DNA from: an uncultured Pelagibacteraceae bacterium
GTDB lineage: Bacteria > Pseudomonadota > Alphaproteobacteria > Pelagibacterales > Pelagibacteraceae
Assembly: GCA_902612325.1 (NCBI GenBank)
Contig: CACMDB010000001.1
Location: 186,001 to 250,000 of the forward strand
Direction: 5' to 3'
Length of the DNA: 64,000 bases
Part shown: in pieces, positions 40,811-49,426 of the stretch
Layout: each line of letters opens with the position of its first letter
Numbering within the stretch: the first letter of the stretch is position 1
The notes under the pieces: generated by a model
Told to the model about the DNA's origin: nothing
Databases searched by the model: none
The model's input: only the letters and a program-made list of their open reading frames with translations
Translations under genes and position numbers: made by a program

Positions 40811-42586
40811 ATGAAATACCCAAAAGAATATTTAGAGGAAATTAAAACAAGATTAAAAGTCTCTACAGTAGTTTCAAAATATGTCAGTTTAAAAAAAAGA
40901 GGTAAAGAATACGTTGGTCTTTCGCCATTTAAAAATGAAAAAACCCCATCTTTTACTGTAAATGATGAAAAAGAATTTTATCATTGTTTTGCGACATCCG
41001 AACATGGAAATATCTTTGACTTTGTAATGAAAACTCAAAATTTTAAATTTGGTGAGGCTGTAAAGTATTTGGCAAATTTAGCTGGTATGCAACCATACAT
41101 TTTTTCAAAACAAGATGAAGAGAGAGAAAAAAAGTGGAAAATATACTCATCTATTTTCTTAGAATATGTAAACTTTTATCACGATCAACTTTTAAAAAAT
41201 GAAAAATATTCAAAAGCAAGAGATTATTTAAAAAATAGATTACTTGATAAAGATCAAGTTAAAAAATTTAAGGTAGGTTTCGTAGAAAAGAATCCAAATT
41301 TATTTGAAAAATTAAAAAAAAATTATCAAATTGATGATTTGCTAGAAACTGGATTATTTTATTTAGATGAAAAAAAGAATATTTATGTTGAAAGGTTTAG
41401 AGGAAGATTAATTTTTCCAATCAATAATATTTCTGGACAACCAATTGCTTTAGGGGGGAGAATAATTGAAAAAAGTGATTTTCTTGCTAAGTATGTTAAT
41501 TCCCCAGAAACATTATTTTTTAAAAAAGGATCCAACTTATACAATTTAGATTCAGCAAGAAAATTGTCTAACAAGTTTGACAATGTTTTTTTAGTTGAGG
41601 GTTACATGGATGTGGTTGGTTTAAGTAAAAATGGAATAGAAAATGCTGTTGCTAATTTAGGTACTTCTTTAACAGATAAACAAATATTTACTCTCAATCA
41701 GTTTTTTAATGATATTATTATTTGTTTTGATGGTGATGAAAGCGGTTATAAAGCAGCCTTAAGAGCCGCAGAAAATTCTATAAAAGACATGAAGCCTGAA
41801 AAGCAAATATCATTTTTATTTTTACCAGATCAAGAAGATCCAGATAGTTTTGTAAATAAAAATGGTAGAGAATATTTTTTTGATTATTCAAATCAAAATA
41901 AAATATCAATACATCAATTTATATTTAATCATTATAAAAAAAATACTCAAAATAATCCATCCTCTATGGCAATTTTTGAGAAAAAATTAAGATTCATAGC
42001 TAATACAATAAAAGATAATTATATAAAAAAATATGTTTTAGAATATTTCATGGAAAAAATTTCTGGATTAACTCCATATGCAACTCAAAATCAAAAAAAC
42101 TTTTACACAAAAAAAACTAGATCTTTAGAAAAAACCAAAAAGCACTTTAACGAAAGTCAATCATTGTCAGGTGTTGAATTAAAAGAATTTTCATTAATTT
42201 ATCTTGTTATTAATAACTTGAATTTGATGCGAGATCATATTCATTTGCTTAAAGAAATAAAATTATTTTCAGAGGTAAATAAACAAATTTTTGAAAAAAT
42301 TGTATTCAAACTTAACTTGGGAAATGATTTATCTATTGATGAGCTGGATATTGACATTCAATTAATTGATAAAATTACAAAATTTGCCCCCATCAAATAT
42401 ATTTTACAGAACAGGTTTACTAAGGATCATCAAATTATTGAATTATTAGATGACATAGTCCGTGATTTAAATAATTATAATTTAGAATTTAGGATACAAG
42501 AGTTAGAATCGAAGTTTTCAAAAGATTTGAGTGAGACGACATTTAATGAGCTGAAAGAACTGAAAAAAAAGCAAAATATCAATTAA
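40811..42586 (+). CDS. dnaG: DNA primase with degenerate zinc-finger ligands
   Basis: DnaG synthesises RNA primers at the replication fork. The 591-residue protein has an N-terminal zinc-ribbon-like domain (VGLSPFKNEKTPSF, then FYHCFATSEHGN), the RNA-polymerase domain, and a TOPRIM core (VFLVEGYMDVVGL and IIICFDGDESGYKAA). A poorly conserved helicase-binding C-terminus follows. In the zinc domain the usual Cys-His-Cys-Cys ligands are S38, K41, C59 and T62, so only one remains. The catalytic centre is intact. Confidence 0.95.
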   Translation: MKYPKEYLEEIKTRLKVSTVVSKYVSLKKRGKEYVGLSPFKNEKTPSFTVNDEKEFYHCFATSEHGNIFDFVMKTQNFKFGEAVKYLANLAGMQPYIFSKQDEEREKKWKIYSSIFLEYVNFYHDQLLKNEKYSKARDYLKNRLLDKDQVKKFKVGFVEKNPNLFEKLKKNYQIDDLLETGLFYLDEKKNIYVERFRGRLIFPINNISGQPIALGGRIIEKSDFLAKYVNSPETLFFKKGSNLYNLDSARKLSNKFDNVFLVEGYMDVVGLSKNGIENAVANLGTSLTDKQIFTLNQFFNDIIICFDGDESGYKAALRAAENSIKDMKPEKQISFLFLPDQEDPDSFVNKNGREYFFDYSNQNKISIHQFIFNHYKKNTQNNPSSMAIFEKKLRFIANTIKDNYIKKYVLEYFMEKISGLTPYATQNQKNFYTKKTRSLEKTKKHFNESQSLSGVELKEFSLIYLVINNLNLMRDHIHLLKEIKLFSEVNKQIFEKIVFKLNLGNDLSIDELDIDIQLIDKITKFAPIKYILQNRFTKDHQIIELLDDIVRDLNNYNLEFRIQELESKFSKDLSETTFNELKELKKKQNIN

Positions 42587-42652
42587 TATCATTAAATTAA
42601 TAATGGATTTTTTTAAATTTGCTATTATATACAACCTTTCAAATTTATTAGT

Positions 42653-44479
42653 GTGGAAAGAATAATTACAAAATCATTTGCTCGTTTAATGGGACGTGGA
42701 ACTCATAGGGGTTTCATCACTTATGAAGAATTAAGTAAATCTCTTGGCAAAAGAAATCTTTCAGATCAAAATTTAGCTCAAGCGTTCATTCACATACTTG
42801 ATGAAAAAATTTCTTTAGTTGAAAAAAAATCAGATTTTAAAGTTTTAAGAAAAAAAGATGGTTCCTCTAAGGAAGAAGGAAAAACTATTGAAAAAAGTGA
42901 CGATCCAATTCGAATGTATCTTCGAGAGATGGGAGGTGTTGAACTTTTATCAAGAGAGGGTGAAATCGCAATTGCAAAAAGGATCGAGGCAGGTAAAGAT
43001 GTAATGCTTATTGCATTATCTCAAAGTCCAATCACAGCTCAACAATTTTTCGAGTGGAATGAAAAACTACAAAAAGATGAAATTTTAGTTAGAGAAATTA
43101 TTGATATTGATACAAATTATATGGAGGATGAGTCTACAGGTCCAAGCGCAAAACAAAAAAATTCAGGTGAAACAGAAAATGATGAAAATTCAAATGATGA
43201 GGCTGACGAAGAATTTAATCCAACATTAGCTGCGATGGAAACAGAAATAAAACCAAAAGTTCTGAAAACAGTTCATAATCTAACGAAAGATTATAATAAA
43301 TTGATCAAATACCAAAAAGAAAAATTGGATTGTGTTTTGAATTCAAAAACATTTTCTCCAGCTAAAGAAAAAAGTTATGAAAAACTTGTGAAAGAGATTT
43401 TAGAAGATATCAAATCACTTCAATTATCTCCGTCAGTTTTAGAGGGATTGGTTCAGAAACATTATGTAGAAAATAAAAAGATAATTTCTTTAGAGGGAAA
43501 TTTATTGAGATTAGCCATGGATAATAAAATTCCAAGAAATGAATTTTTAAAATTTTACGTAGGAAATGAAATCAACCCAAATTTGAAAAAATTTTTAGAT
43601 ACAAATTCAATATGGAAACAATTTTTTTTAAAGAATAAAGATAAATTCAAAGATATTCGTGAAAGATTAATTGAATTTAGTCATAAAATAGGAATGTCTG
43701 TAACAGATTTCAAAAAACTTGTTAGTAGAGTTCAAAAAGGCGAAAAAGAGTCAAGAATTGCAAAAAAAGAGATGGTTGAAGCTAACCTGAGATTAGTTAT
43801 CTCAATTGCAAAGAAATATACAAACAGAGGGCTGCAATTTCTGGATTTGATACAAGAAGGAAACATTGGATTAATGAAAGCAGTTGATAAATTTGAATAT
43901 AGAAGAGGATACAAGTTTTCTACCTATGCAACATGGTGGATAAGACAAGCGATTACAAGATCAATTGCAGATCAAGCAAGAACAATCAGAATTCCCGTTC
44001 ACATGATCGAAACAATAAACAAAATTGTGAGAACTCAAAGGTTAATTTTAAGTGAGTTTGGAAGAGAGGCTACTCCTGAAGAATTAGCTAAAAAACTTAG
44101 AATGCCACTAGATAAAGTTAGAAAAGTTTTAAAAATTTCTAAAGAGCCTGTTTCTTTAGAAAAACCTGTTGGTGATGAAGAGGATAGTAGTTTGGGAGAT
44201 TTTATAGAGGACACAAAAGCTTTAGCTCCTCTTGAGCAAGCTATTAAATCAAACTTAGGAGAAGCAACAACTAAAATATTGTCTACTTTAACTCCGAGAG
44301 AAGAAAGAGTTTTAAGAATGAGATTTGGAGTTGGTATGAATACTGATCATACGTTAGAGGAAGTCGGACTACAATTTTCAGTTACCCGAGAAAGAATTCG
44401 TCAAATTGAAGCAAAAGCTCTCAGAAAACTTAAACATCCTAGTAGATCAAAACAATTAAAAAGTTTCTTAGAAAGTTAA
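42653..44479 (+). CDS. rpoD: RNA polymerase sigma-70 factor (housekeeping)
   Basis: This is the primary sigma factor. The 608-residue protein has region 1.2 ([21 protein letters not shown]), the large non-conserved spacer with an acidic stretch ([12 protein letters not shown]), and core regions 2.1-2.4 ([20 protein letters not shown] and [12 protein letters not shown]). Region 3 and region 4 with its helix-turn-helix ([19 protein letters not shown]) complete it. The GTG at 42653 is chosen as start; the next ATG is at 42689. Two tRNA genes follow, the first 10 bases after the stop. Confidence 0.97.
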   Translation: MERIITKSFARLMGRGTHRGFITYEELSKSLGKRNLSDQNLAQAFIHILDEKISLVEKKSDFKVLRKKDGSSKEEGKTIEKSDDPIRMYLREMGGVELLSREGEIAIAKRIEAGKDVMLIALSQSPITAQQFFEWNEKLQKDEILVREIIDIDTNYMEDESTGPSAKQKNSGETENDENSNDEADEEFNPTLAAMETEIKPKVLKTVHNLTKDYNKLIKYQKEKLDCVLNSKTFSPAKEKSYEKLVKEILEDIKSLQLSPSVLEGLVQKHYVENKKIISLEGNLLRLAMDNKIPRNEFLKFYVGNEINPNLKKFLDTNSIWKQFFLKNKDKFKDIRERLIEFSHKIGMSVTDFKKLVSRVQKGEKESRIAKKEMVEANLRLVISIAKKYTNRGLQFLDLIQEGNIGLMKAVDKFEYRRGYKFSTYATWWIRQAITRSIADQARTIRIPVHMIETINKIVRTQRLILSEFGREATPEELAKKLRMPLDKVRKVLKISKEPVSLEKPVGDEEDSSLGDFIEDTKALAPLEQAIKSNLGEATTKILSTLTPREERVLRMRFGVGMNTDHTLEEVGLQFSVTRERIRQIEAKALRKLKHPSRSKQLKSFLES

Positions 44480-44489
44480 AAATTGATTT

Positions 44490-44564
44490 GGGCCGTTAGC
44501 TCAATAGTAGAGTACTGCATTGACATTGCAGGGGTAGTTGGAGCGTAACCAACACGGCCCACCA
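44490..44564 (+). tRNA. tRNA-Val (anticodon GAC) with atypical D and T loops
   Basis: All four stems pair: acceptor GGGCCGT/ACGGCCC (44490-44496, 44554-44560), D stem GCTC/GAGT, anticodon stem CTGCA/TGCAG around TTGACAT, and T stem GTTGG/CCAAC. CCA is encoded at 44562-44564. The T loop reads AGCGTAA, not TTCRANY. The 7-base D loop AATAGTA lacks the usual GG pair. A working tRNA is likely because every stem is preserved, but its elbow must differ from normal. Confidence 0.85.
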
Positions 44565-44625
44565 AAATAGGATTTGTTTATTGATTAAAATTAGAAAACA
44601 AAGTAAAAAAAAAGATTATTCATTT

Positions 44626-44702
44626 GGGCCTGTAGCTCAGTTGGTTAGAGCAGTACACTCATAATGTATTGGTCCCAGGTTCGAGTCCTGGCGGGCCCAC
44701 CA
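44626..44702 (+). tRNA. tRNA with CAT anticodon (tRNA-Ile2 more likely than elongator Met)
   Basis: A 77-base cloverleaf with acceptor GGGCCTG/CGGGCCC, D arm GCTCAGTTGGTTAGAGC, anticodon loop CTCATAA with CAT at 44660-44662, T loop TTCGAGT and encoded CCA. The GGGCC acceptor and CTCATAA loop resemble alphaproteobacterial tRNA-Ile whose C34 becomes lysidine; elongator tRNA-Met is the alternative. A T-rich stretch follows the CCA and may end the transcript. Confidence 0.93.
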
Positions 44703-44716
44703 AGCTTTTTATTTTA

Positions 44717-45307
44717 TTAATTTTTTGAAAATTCTTCTAATGTGTTAAATAACGCATTTATATCATTATCATTAGAGTTTAAGATAGATGCAAATTCTTC
44801 TTTTTGAGTTCTCGCTAAGCTTAAACCCTCAATGATTAAATCTCTTATCAAGGGATTTTCTGTATTTTTTGTGTAAACTCTCCAATCAATTTTGACCTCA
44901 GGTCTTTCAGAAGTACCTTTTAAAAGGCTATTTACAATTGTATAATTTTCACTAAGAACTTCTTTCGACAAAACATCAATTTCTGGATTTGTATATTCAG
45001 ATAATCTACTAGAAAAGCTTTTTAGAAAATATTCCCTAAATAATCTTGAGTATTTCTTTTTTTGGTCACCATCTAGGTTTTTTCTTATAGATCCAAGAGT
45101 ATAGAAACCGATACCTTTAATATCAACTGTTTCCTCAGCGATTATTTTAAGTTTTTCAATCTTTTCATCTTTTGATAAATTTTCAGAAAGTATTTTAGAT
45201 GCTCTATTAACAGTTGATTGTACAAATACATCGGCCTCAATTGAGAAGGAGCTACTTAATGTAAAAAAGTATAAAAAAATTACCCAAATAATTTTTTTTT
45301 TATTCAT
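44717..45307 (-). CDS. mlaC: MlaC/Ttg2D-type phospholipid-binding periplasmic protein
   Basis: MlaC shuttles phospholipids between the outer-membrane MlaA complex and the inner-membrane MlaFEDB transporter. The 196-residue protein has a signal peptide (IIWVIFLYFFTLSSSFSIEA). The Tol_Tol_Ttg2 fold shows VDIKGIGFYTLGSIRKNL, the RLFREYFLKSFSSRL block and VKIDWRVYTKN followed by IIEGLSLARTQKEEF. It lies 10 bases downstream of mlaA, supporting the assignment. The other mla genes are not in the window. Confidence 0.88.
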   Translation of the reverse strand: MNKKKIIWVIFLYFFTLSSSFSIEADVFVQSTVNRASKILSENLSKDEKIEKLKIIAEETVDIKGIGFYTLGSIRKNLDGDQKKKYSRLFREYFLKSFSSRLSEYTNPEIDVLSKEVLSENYTIVNSLLKGTSERPEVKIDWRVYTKNTENPLIRDLIIEGLSLARTQKEEFASILNSNDNDINALFNTLEEFSKN

Positions 45308-45317
45308 TCTTTGATTC

Positions 45318-46103
45318 TTATTGGCTTATCTCTTCCCAATCACTATCGTCTTGGGTATTAACTATTTTTCTTGAGTTAAGAATTTTTTGTTGTCGATCTT
45401 GTAAGTACAAGCTTTTGACTGACGCGTAAAAGTCTAGTGAATTGTTTTCTAAGTTTTCAATTGAGTCATAATTTTTGGCTCTGAAATCTACGCCAGATGC
45501 ACCTTTTGAAAAATAATAATCTGAATTTTCAAAATATTGAGTGTCTTTGTTGACCGTTACATTGTACCAAGGATCACCACCTAAGTAATTAAATGCTGAA
45601 GCAATTGTATCTCTAACTGTACTTGGTCCTAAAACTGGTAGCACAATATAACACCCTGGACCTACTCCTGCTTTTGCTAGAGATTGACCATAGTCCTCTT
45701 TTTCATAATTTGTCAGTCCTAGATACTGCGCAACATCAAAAATTCCTAAAATACCCAATGTTGTATTTATAATAAATCTTCCAGTATTAATTCCAGCTTG
45801 TTTAAAATCTCCTTGCAAAACATTGTTTGGAATTGTCAATAAATGGGAAACATTTTCTAAAGAATTACTAACTCCAGTTTTAGCTGGTGAAGGAAGTTTT
45901 CGATATAATGATGCGACAGGTTTAAAAATCATACCATCTAAAGCTTGATTAAATGCAAAAGTCGCTCTATTAATTTTCTCAAAGCAATCATTTACTTCTG
46001 AAGGTTCATTTTTTTTTAATATTAAATCTCCATCAGATCCAGCGTTAACATTTAGAGTTAGCGCAAGGGTTGTAAATACGATAATTAAGAACTTTTTCAT
46101 CAT
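45318..46103 (-). CDS. mlaA: MlaA (VacJ) family outer-membrane lipid asymmetry protein, without lipobox
   Basis: MlaA removes misplaced phospholipids from the outer leaflet. The ~261-residue protein has a signal peptide (KKFLIIVFTTLALTLNVNAG), then FEKINRATFAFNQALDG, the membrane-embedded core (SNSLENVSHLLTIPNNVLQG and INTGRFIINTTLGILGIFDV) and YGQSLAKAGVGPGCYIVLPV followed by LGPSTVRD. Canonical MlaA is a lipoprotein, but no cysteine lies at the predicted cleavage site. Two adjacent ATGs (46103, 46100) are possible starts; the frame is open to 46130. Confidence 0.88.
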   Translation of the reverse strand: MMKKFLIIVFTTLALTLNVNAGSDGDLILKKNEPSEVNDCFEKINRATFAFNQALDGMIFKPVASLYRKLPSPAKTGVSNSLENVSHLLTIPNNVLQGDFKQAGINTGRFIINTTLGILGIFDVAQYLGLTNYEKEDYGQSLAKAGVGPGCYIVLPVLGPSTVRDTIASAFNYLGGDPWYNVTVNKDTQYFENSDYYFSKGASGVDFRAKNYDSIENLENNSLDFYASVKSLYLQDRQQKILNSRKIVNTQDDSDWEEISQ

Positions 46104-46161
46104 TGATACTTTTATATTATATTGGATCATAAAGTAAATTAAGTATTAATTAAATATTAAA

Positions 46162-46902
46162 ATGTTTCAAAAAATAGGCTTAAAAATGGCCACAAGTTAT
46201 TCCCCAAATTTTAATTTGTCCAAAAGGACAAAAAATAGAATTAAATTTATCATAATTCATTACACAGGCATGAAAAAAGAATCTGCAGCGATTAAAAGAC
46301 TGCAAGATCCTAAATCAAAAGTAAGCTCACACTATTTGATTAAAAGAAATGGTGAAATAATAAATTTGGTTCCAGATCTTTTTGAAGCTTGGCATGCAGG
46401 AGCGTCAAGCTGGAAACATTTTAAATCTCTTAACAAAAATTCAATAGGTATTGAGATAACTAATCCAGGCCATCAACATGGTTATATAAGATTTTCAAAA
46501 AAGCAAATATTTTCACTTCAAAAATTACTTAATATTTTAGTAAAAAGATATAAAATTAAAAAAAAATATATTCTTGGTCATTCTGATATATCTCCTGGAA
46601 GAAAAAAAGATCCAGGTGAAAAATTTCCATGGGAAATGTTAGCAAAAAACAAATTAAGTTTTTGGCATAATCTTGATCAAAAAAAAATTAAAAAGTTTAG
46701 AGAAAAAAATCTTACTACCAGAAATGATGAAGATTTATTTTTAAAAAATCTGCATAAAATTGGCTATAATGATGTTAAAAAACTTAAATCTCACAAAAAT
46801 ACTAAGTATCTTACACTAGCTTTTCAAAGACGATTTAGACAAAGTCTTGTTAATGGCAAAATTGATAAAGAGTGCCTATTAATTAGTAAAAACCTTCTAT
46901 AA
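46162..46902 (+). CDS. N-acetylmuramoyl-L-alanine amidase (amidase_2, AmiD/AmpD-like)
   Basis: This zinc amidase cleaves muramic acid from the stem peptide. The 246-residue protein has the first His ligand in FIIIHYTGMKKES, the substrate segment SSHYLIKRNGEI, and EAWHAGASSWK. IGIEITNPGHQHGY precedes the late zinc ligand region LGHSDISPGRKKDPG. Residues ~180-246 look like a peptidoglycan-binding helical domain (FLKNLHKIGYND and TLAFQRRFRQ). No clear signal peptide is seen, so it may recycle wall fragments in the cytoplasm or be exported atypically. Confidence 0.88.
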   Translation: MFQKIGLKMATSYSPNFNLSKRTKNRIKFIIIHYTGMKKESAAIKRLQDPKSKVSSHYLIKRNGEIINLVPDLFEAWHAGASSWKHFKSLNKNSIGIEITNPGHQHGYIRFSKKQIFSLQKLLNILVKRYKIKKKYILGHSDISPGRKKDPGEKFPWEMLAKNKLSFWHNLDQKKIKKFREKNLTTRNDEDLFLKNLHKIGYNDVKKLKSHKNTKYLTLAFQRRFRQSLVNGKIDKECLLISKNLL

Positions 46903-46917
46903 CAATAAAAAATTAGC

Positions 46918-46945
46918 TTGAAATATCAAATTTTAACAATAAATT
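46918..46945 (+). promoter_or_regulatory. Predicted promoter of the RNase P RNA gene
   Basis: TTGAAA (46918-46923) and TAAATT (46940-46945) are 16 bases apart. Initiation would fall about 5-7 bases downstream, at the start of the P1 helix of rnpB. The -10 match is moderate. Confidence 0.4.
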
Positions 46946-46949
46946 AAAG

Positions 46950-47308
46950 AAGCCAGATGAACGACTTATCGCTTTAAATATTTAAAGAGGAAAGTCCGGA
47001 CTCTACAGAGATGCAGTGCCAGGTAATACCTGGCAGGGGCAACCCTAGGGATAGTGCCACAGAAAATATACCGCCTTAACAAGGCAAGGGTGAAAAGGTG
47101 TGGTAAGAGCACACCGGTTCTATTGGTAACAATGAACGCTGGAAAACCCCACTGGGAGCAAGACTAAGTAGAGATGACATTGTTGAAAAACTAAAAGCTA
47201 TCTTTGGCTAGTCATCAGGGTTAGTTGCTCGAGCTTAAGAGCGATCTTAAGCCTAGACAAATGGTAAGTTTAAATGACAGAACCCGGCTTATAGTTCATC
47301 TGGCTTTT
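46950..47308 (+). ncRNA. rnpB: RNase P RNA, bacterial type A
   Basis: RNase P RNA is the catalytic RNA that matures tRNA 5' ends. The ends pair as helix P1, AGCCAGATGAAC (46951-46962) with GTTCATCTGGCT (47294-47305), followed by a T run at 47305-47309. The conserved core GAGGAAAGTCCGGACTC lies near 46985, CAGTGCCAGGTAATACCTGG nearby, and the late core AGACAAATGGTAAG and ACAGAACCCGGCTTATAG close to the 3' end. Exact ends are uncertain by a few bases. It fills most of the gap between the amidase gene and mraZ. Confidence 0.95.
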
Positions 47309-47342
47309 TATTGAAATTACATATCTATCCAATGTTCACGTT

Positions 47343-47370
47343 TTGACTCATTCTTGCCTTCAATTAGTAT
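47343..47370 (+). promoter_or_regulatory. Predicted distal promoter (P1) of the mraZ-ftsZ cluster, with GANTC in the -35
   Basis: TTGACT (47343-47348) and TAGTAT (47365-47370) are separated by 16 bases, about 95 bases upstream of mraZ. The GACTC at 47345-47349 is a GANTC site inside the -35 box. The 10 bases TTGACTCATT recur at the proximal promoter. Confidence 0.45.
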
Positions 47371-47393
47371 TTTTCAATTATAAATAGTATTTG

Positions 47394-47422
47394 TTGACTC
47401 ATTTCCAAAAAACCCATAAGAT
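47394..47422 (+). promoter_or_regulatory. Predicted proximal promoter (P2) of the mraZ-ftsZ cluster, with GANTC in the -35
   Basis: TTGACT (47394-47399), a 17-base spacer and TAAGAT (47417-47422) place the start near 47429, about 37 bases before the mraZ ATG. GACTC at 47396-47400 is a GANTC site inside the -35 box. The -10 box lies between the first two repeats of the CCCA array. Confidence 0.55.
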
Positions 47423-47437
47423 CCCATAAATTCCCAA
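47413..47437. promoter_or_regulatory. Three CCCA repeats with 10-bp period, candidate MraZ operator
   Basis: CCCAT, CCCAT and CCCAA start at 47413, 47423 and 47433, separated by exactly 5 bases each. On the other strand they read as TGGG repeats. MraZ of E. coli is known to bind TGGG-type repeats with 5-base spacing upstream of its own gene. Here the array covers the predicted -10 and start of P2, as expected for autorepression. Confidence 0.65.
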
Positions 47438-47465
47438 ATAAGGGATTTATAGGACTTTATGGTTT

Positions 47466-47921
47466 ATGTTTTTATCGACCTACGAAAACAAATTGGACAA
47501 AAAAGGAAGGGTGTCGGTGCCTGCAAGTTATAGATCATATTTGTCTAATTTAGGATATAATGGAGTAATTTGTTATCCATCATTTAACAATCAATCAATA
47601 GAGGCATGGCCTCAAGACAGAGTAGAAAAAATCTCAAATTCTATAGACTCTTTAAATCCTTTTGAGGAAAAAAGAGATTTTTTTGCAACATCAATTTTAT
47701 CTGAAAGCACAAATTTACAATTTGATAGTGAAGGAAGAATTTCACTTACTGCAAAATTATTAAAACATGCAAAAATCAAAAATAGCATGGTCTTTGTTGG
47801 TCAGGGTAAAACATTCCAAATATGGGAACCAACAATATTCGAAAAATTTAAGGTCAATGCGAGAAAAAAAGCTAATTTAAATCGAGCCAGCCTTAAATGG
47901 GAGCATCAATTAAACAAATAA
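47466..47921 (+). CDS. mraZ: Transcriptional regulator MraZ
   Basis: MraZ is the ring-forming AbrB-like regulator that heads the dcw cluster and represses it in E. coli. The 151-residue protein contains two SpoVT-AbrB-like halves: [20 protein letters not shown] near the N-terminus and [19 protein letters not shown] in the second half. Both DxxGR DNA-contact motifs are intact. It lies downstream of an apparent cognate operator and 14 bases upstream of ftsZ. Confidence 0.96.
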   Translation: MFLSTYENKLDKKGRVSVPASYRSYLSNLGYNGVICYPSFNNQSIEAWPQDRVEKISNSIDSLNPFEEKRDFFATSILSESTNLQFDSEGRISLTAKLLKHAKIKNSMVFVGQGKTFQIWEPTIFEKFKVNARKKANLNRASLKWEHQLNK

Positions 47922-47935
47922 CGGGGGATAACAAA

Positions 47936-49396
47936 ATGACAATTAATTTTAAGGTACCAGAAATAAAAGAACTTCAACCAAGACTATTGGTTATGGGAAT
48001 AGGTGGAGCGGGAGGAAATGCGATAAATGAAATGATTGATAATGGAATGCAAGGTGTTGAATTTATTGCGGTTAATACTGATGCTCAAGATCTGAAACAT
48101 AGCAAAGCAAAATCTAAAATTCAAATTGGTTTGAATTTAACAAAAGGTTTAGGAGCTGGAGCAAAACTTGATATTGGTCAAGCCGCTGCTGACGAATCTT
48201 TAAATGATATAGTAAATATTCTACAAGGTGCAAATATGGTTTTCATAGCCGCTGGTATGGGCGGTGGGACAGGTACGGGTGCTGCACATGTTATTGCAAG
48301 AGCTGCCAAGGAATTGAATATTTTAACAGTTGGAGTTGTTACATTACCATTTTTATATGAAGGTCCTTCAAGAATGAGAAGAGCTCAACAGGGTTTAGAG
48401 GAATTAAGAAGACATGTTGATACAATTATAGTTATTCCAAATCAAAACTTGTTTAAGATAGCTAATGAGCAAACTACATTTGAAGAGTCATTCAATCTTT
48501 CAAATAATGTATTAATGCATGGTGTACAGAGTATTACTGATTTAATGGTAAGACCTGGATTGATCAATCTTGATTTTGCTGACGTGGAATCTGTTATGGC
48601 TTCAATGGGTAAAGCTATGATGGGTACTGGTGAAGCTGAAGGAGAAGGTAGATCAATGAAAGCAGCCGAGATGGCTATTAGTAATCCATTAATTGATGAT
48701 TATACTTTAAAAGGAGCTAAAGGATTATTAGTCAATATTACTGGTGGTAAAGATCTTAAATTATTTGAAGTTGATGAGGCAGTCAATAAGGTTAGAGCAG
48801 AAGTAGATCCTGAAGCTGAATTAATTATTGGCGCTATCACAGATCCAGAACTTGATGGAAAAATGAGAGTTTCAATTGTAGCCACATCTTTAGATGGTCA
48901 ACAACCAGAAACAAAATCAGTTATTAACATGGTACATCGTATTCAAAATCGAAATCCTGGCTATTCTGATTTTGGTACAACTGCAGGTACAACTTCTTTT
49001 AATTTCCAGAATATTAATTCCAACCCAATTTCTGATGGTGCAACTGCACTCAAGCTTGAAAATGAGATAGTATCGGAGAGTATTCAGAGTCAGTCAGTTG
49101 ATGATGTGAACAAGCAGTATCATGAAGAATTATTAAAAAATCAAGAAGCTGAAAATATCGTAGAAAACATTTCAGAGGACAATGATACTTCTTTTTCACA
49201 AGAAGCATTAAGCTCGTTAAATACTGAAGAATCCTCAAATGATTTAAAGGAATTTGGTGTGGATACAGATGAACCAGATCTATTTAATACAGAAAATCAA
49301 GCTTCAACATCTGAAGATTTGCTTGGATCATCAGATGAAGATCAAGAAGAGGATGATTTAGAAATACCTGCATTTTTACGAAGACAAAAAAATTAA
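47936..49396 (+). CDS. ftsZ: Cell division protein FtsZ
   Basis: FtsZ is the tubulin-like GTPase that forms the Z ring. The 486-residue protein has the N-terminal [14 protein letters not shown] loop, the tubulin signature [15 protein letters not shown] (near residues 105-119), the T7 region with [11 protein letters not shown], and a variable acidic linker (about 330-470). The C-terminal anchor peptide [10 protein letters not shown] binds FtsA/ZipA-type partners. I chose ATG 47936, preceded by GGGGGA as ribosome-binding site; the frame opens at 47897. Its position between mraZ and rsmH is unusual. Confidence 0.98.
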   Translation: MTINFKVPEIKELQPRLLVMGIGGAGGNAINEMIDNGMQGVEFIAVNTDAQDLKHSKAKSKIQIGLNLTKGLGAGAKLDIGQAAADESLNDIVNILQGANMVFIAAGMGGGTGTGAAHVIARAAKELNILTVGVVTLPFLYEGPSRMRRAQQGLEELRRHVDTIIVIPNQNLFKIANEQTTFEESFNLSNNVLMHGVQSITDLMVRPGLINLDFADVESVMASMGKAMMGTGEAEGEGRSMKAAEMAISNPLIDDYTLKGAKGLLVNITGGKDLKLFEVDEAVNKVRAEVDPEAELIIGAITDPELDGKMRVSIVATSLDGQQPETKSVINMVHRIQNRNPGYSDFGTTAGTTSFNFQNINSNPISDGATALKLENEIVSESIQSQSVDDVNKQYHEELLKNQEAENIVENISEDNDTSFSQEALSSLNTEESSNDLKEFGVDTDEPDLFNTENQASTSEDLLGSSDEDQEEDDLEIPAFLRRQKN

Positions 49397-49426
49397 TGGT
49401 CTTCGAAAAAATAAATGGAAGCCACC

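Noticed and set aside
46903..47465. Possible hidden small genes in the longest gap without a CDS
   Set aside because: The gap is accounted for by the RNase P RNA and the mraZ promoter and operator region; no credible frame remains.
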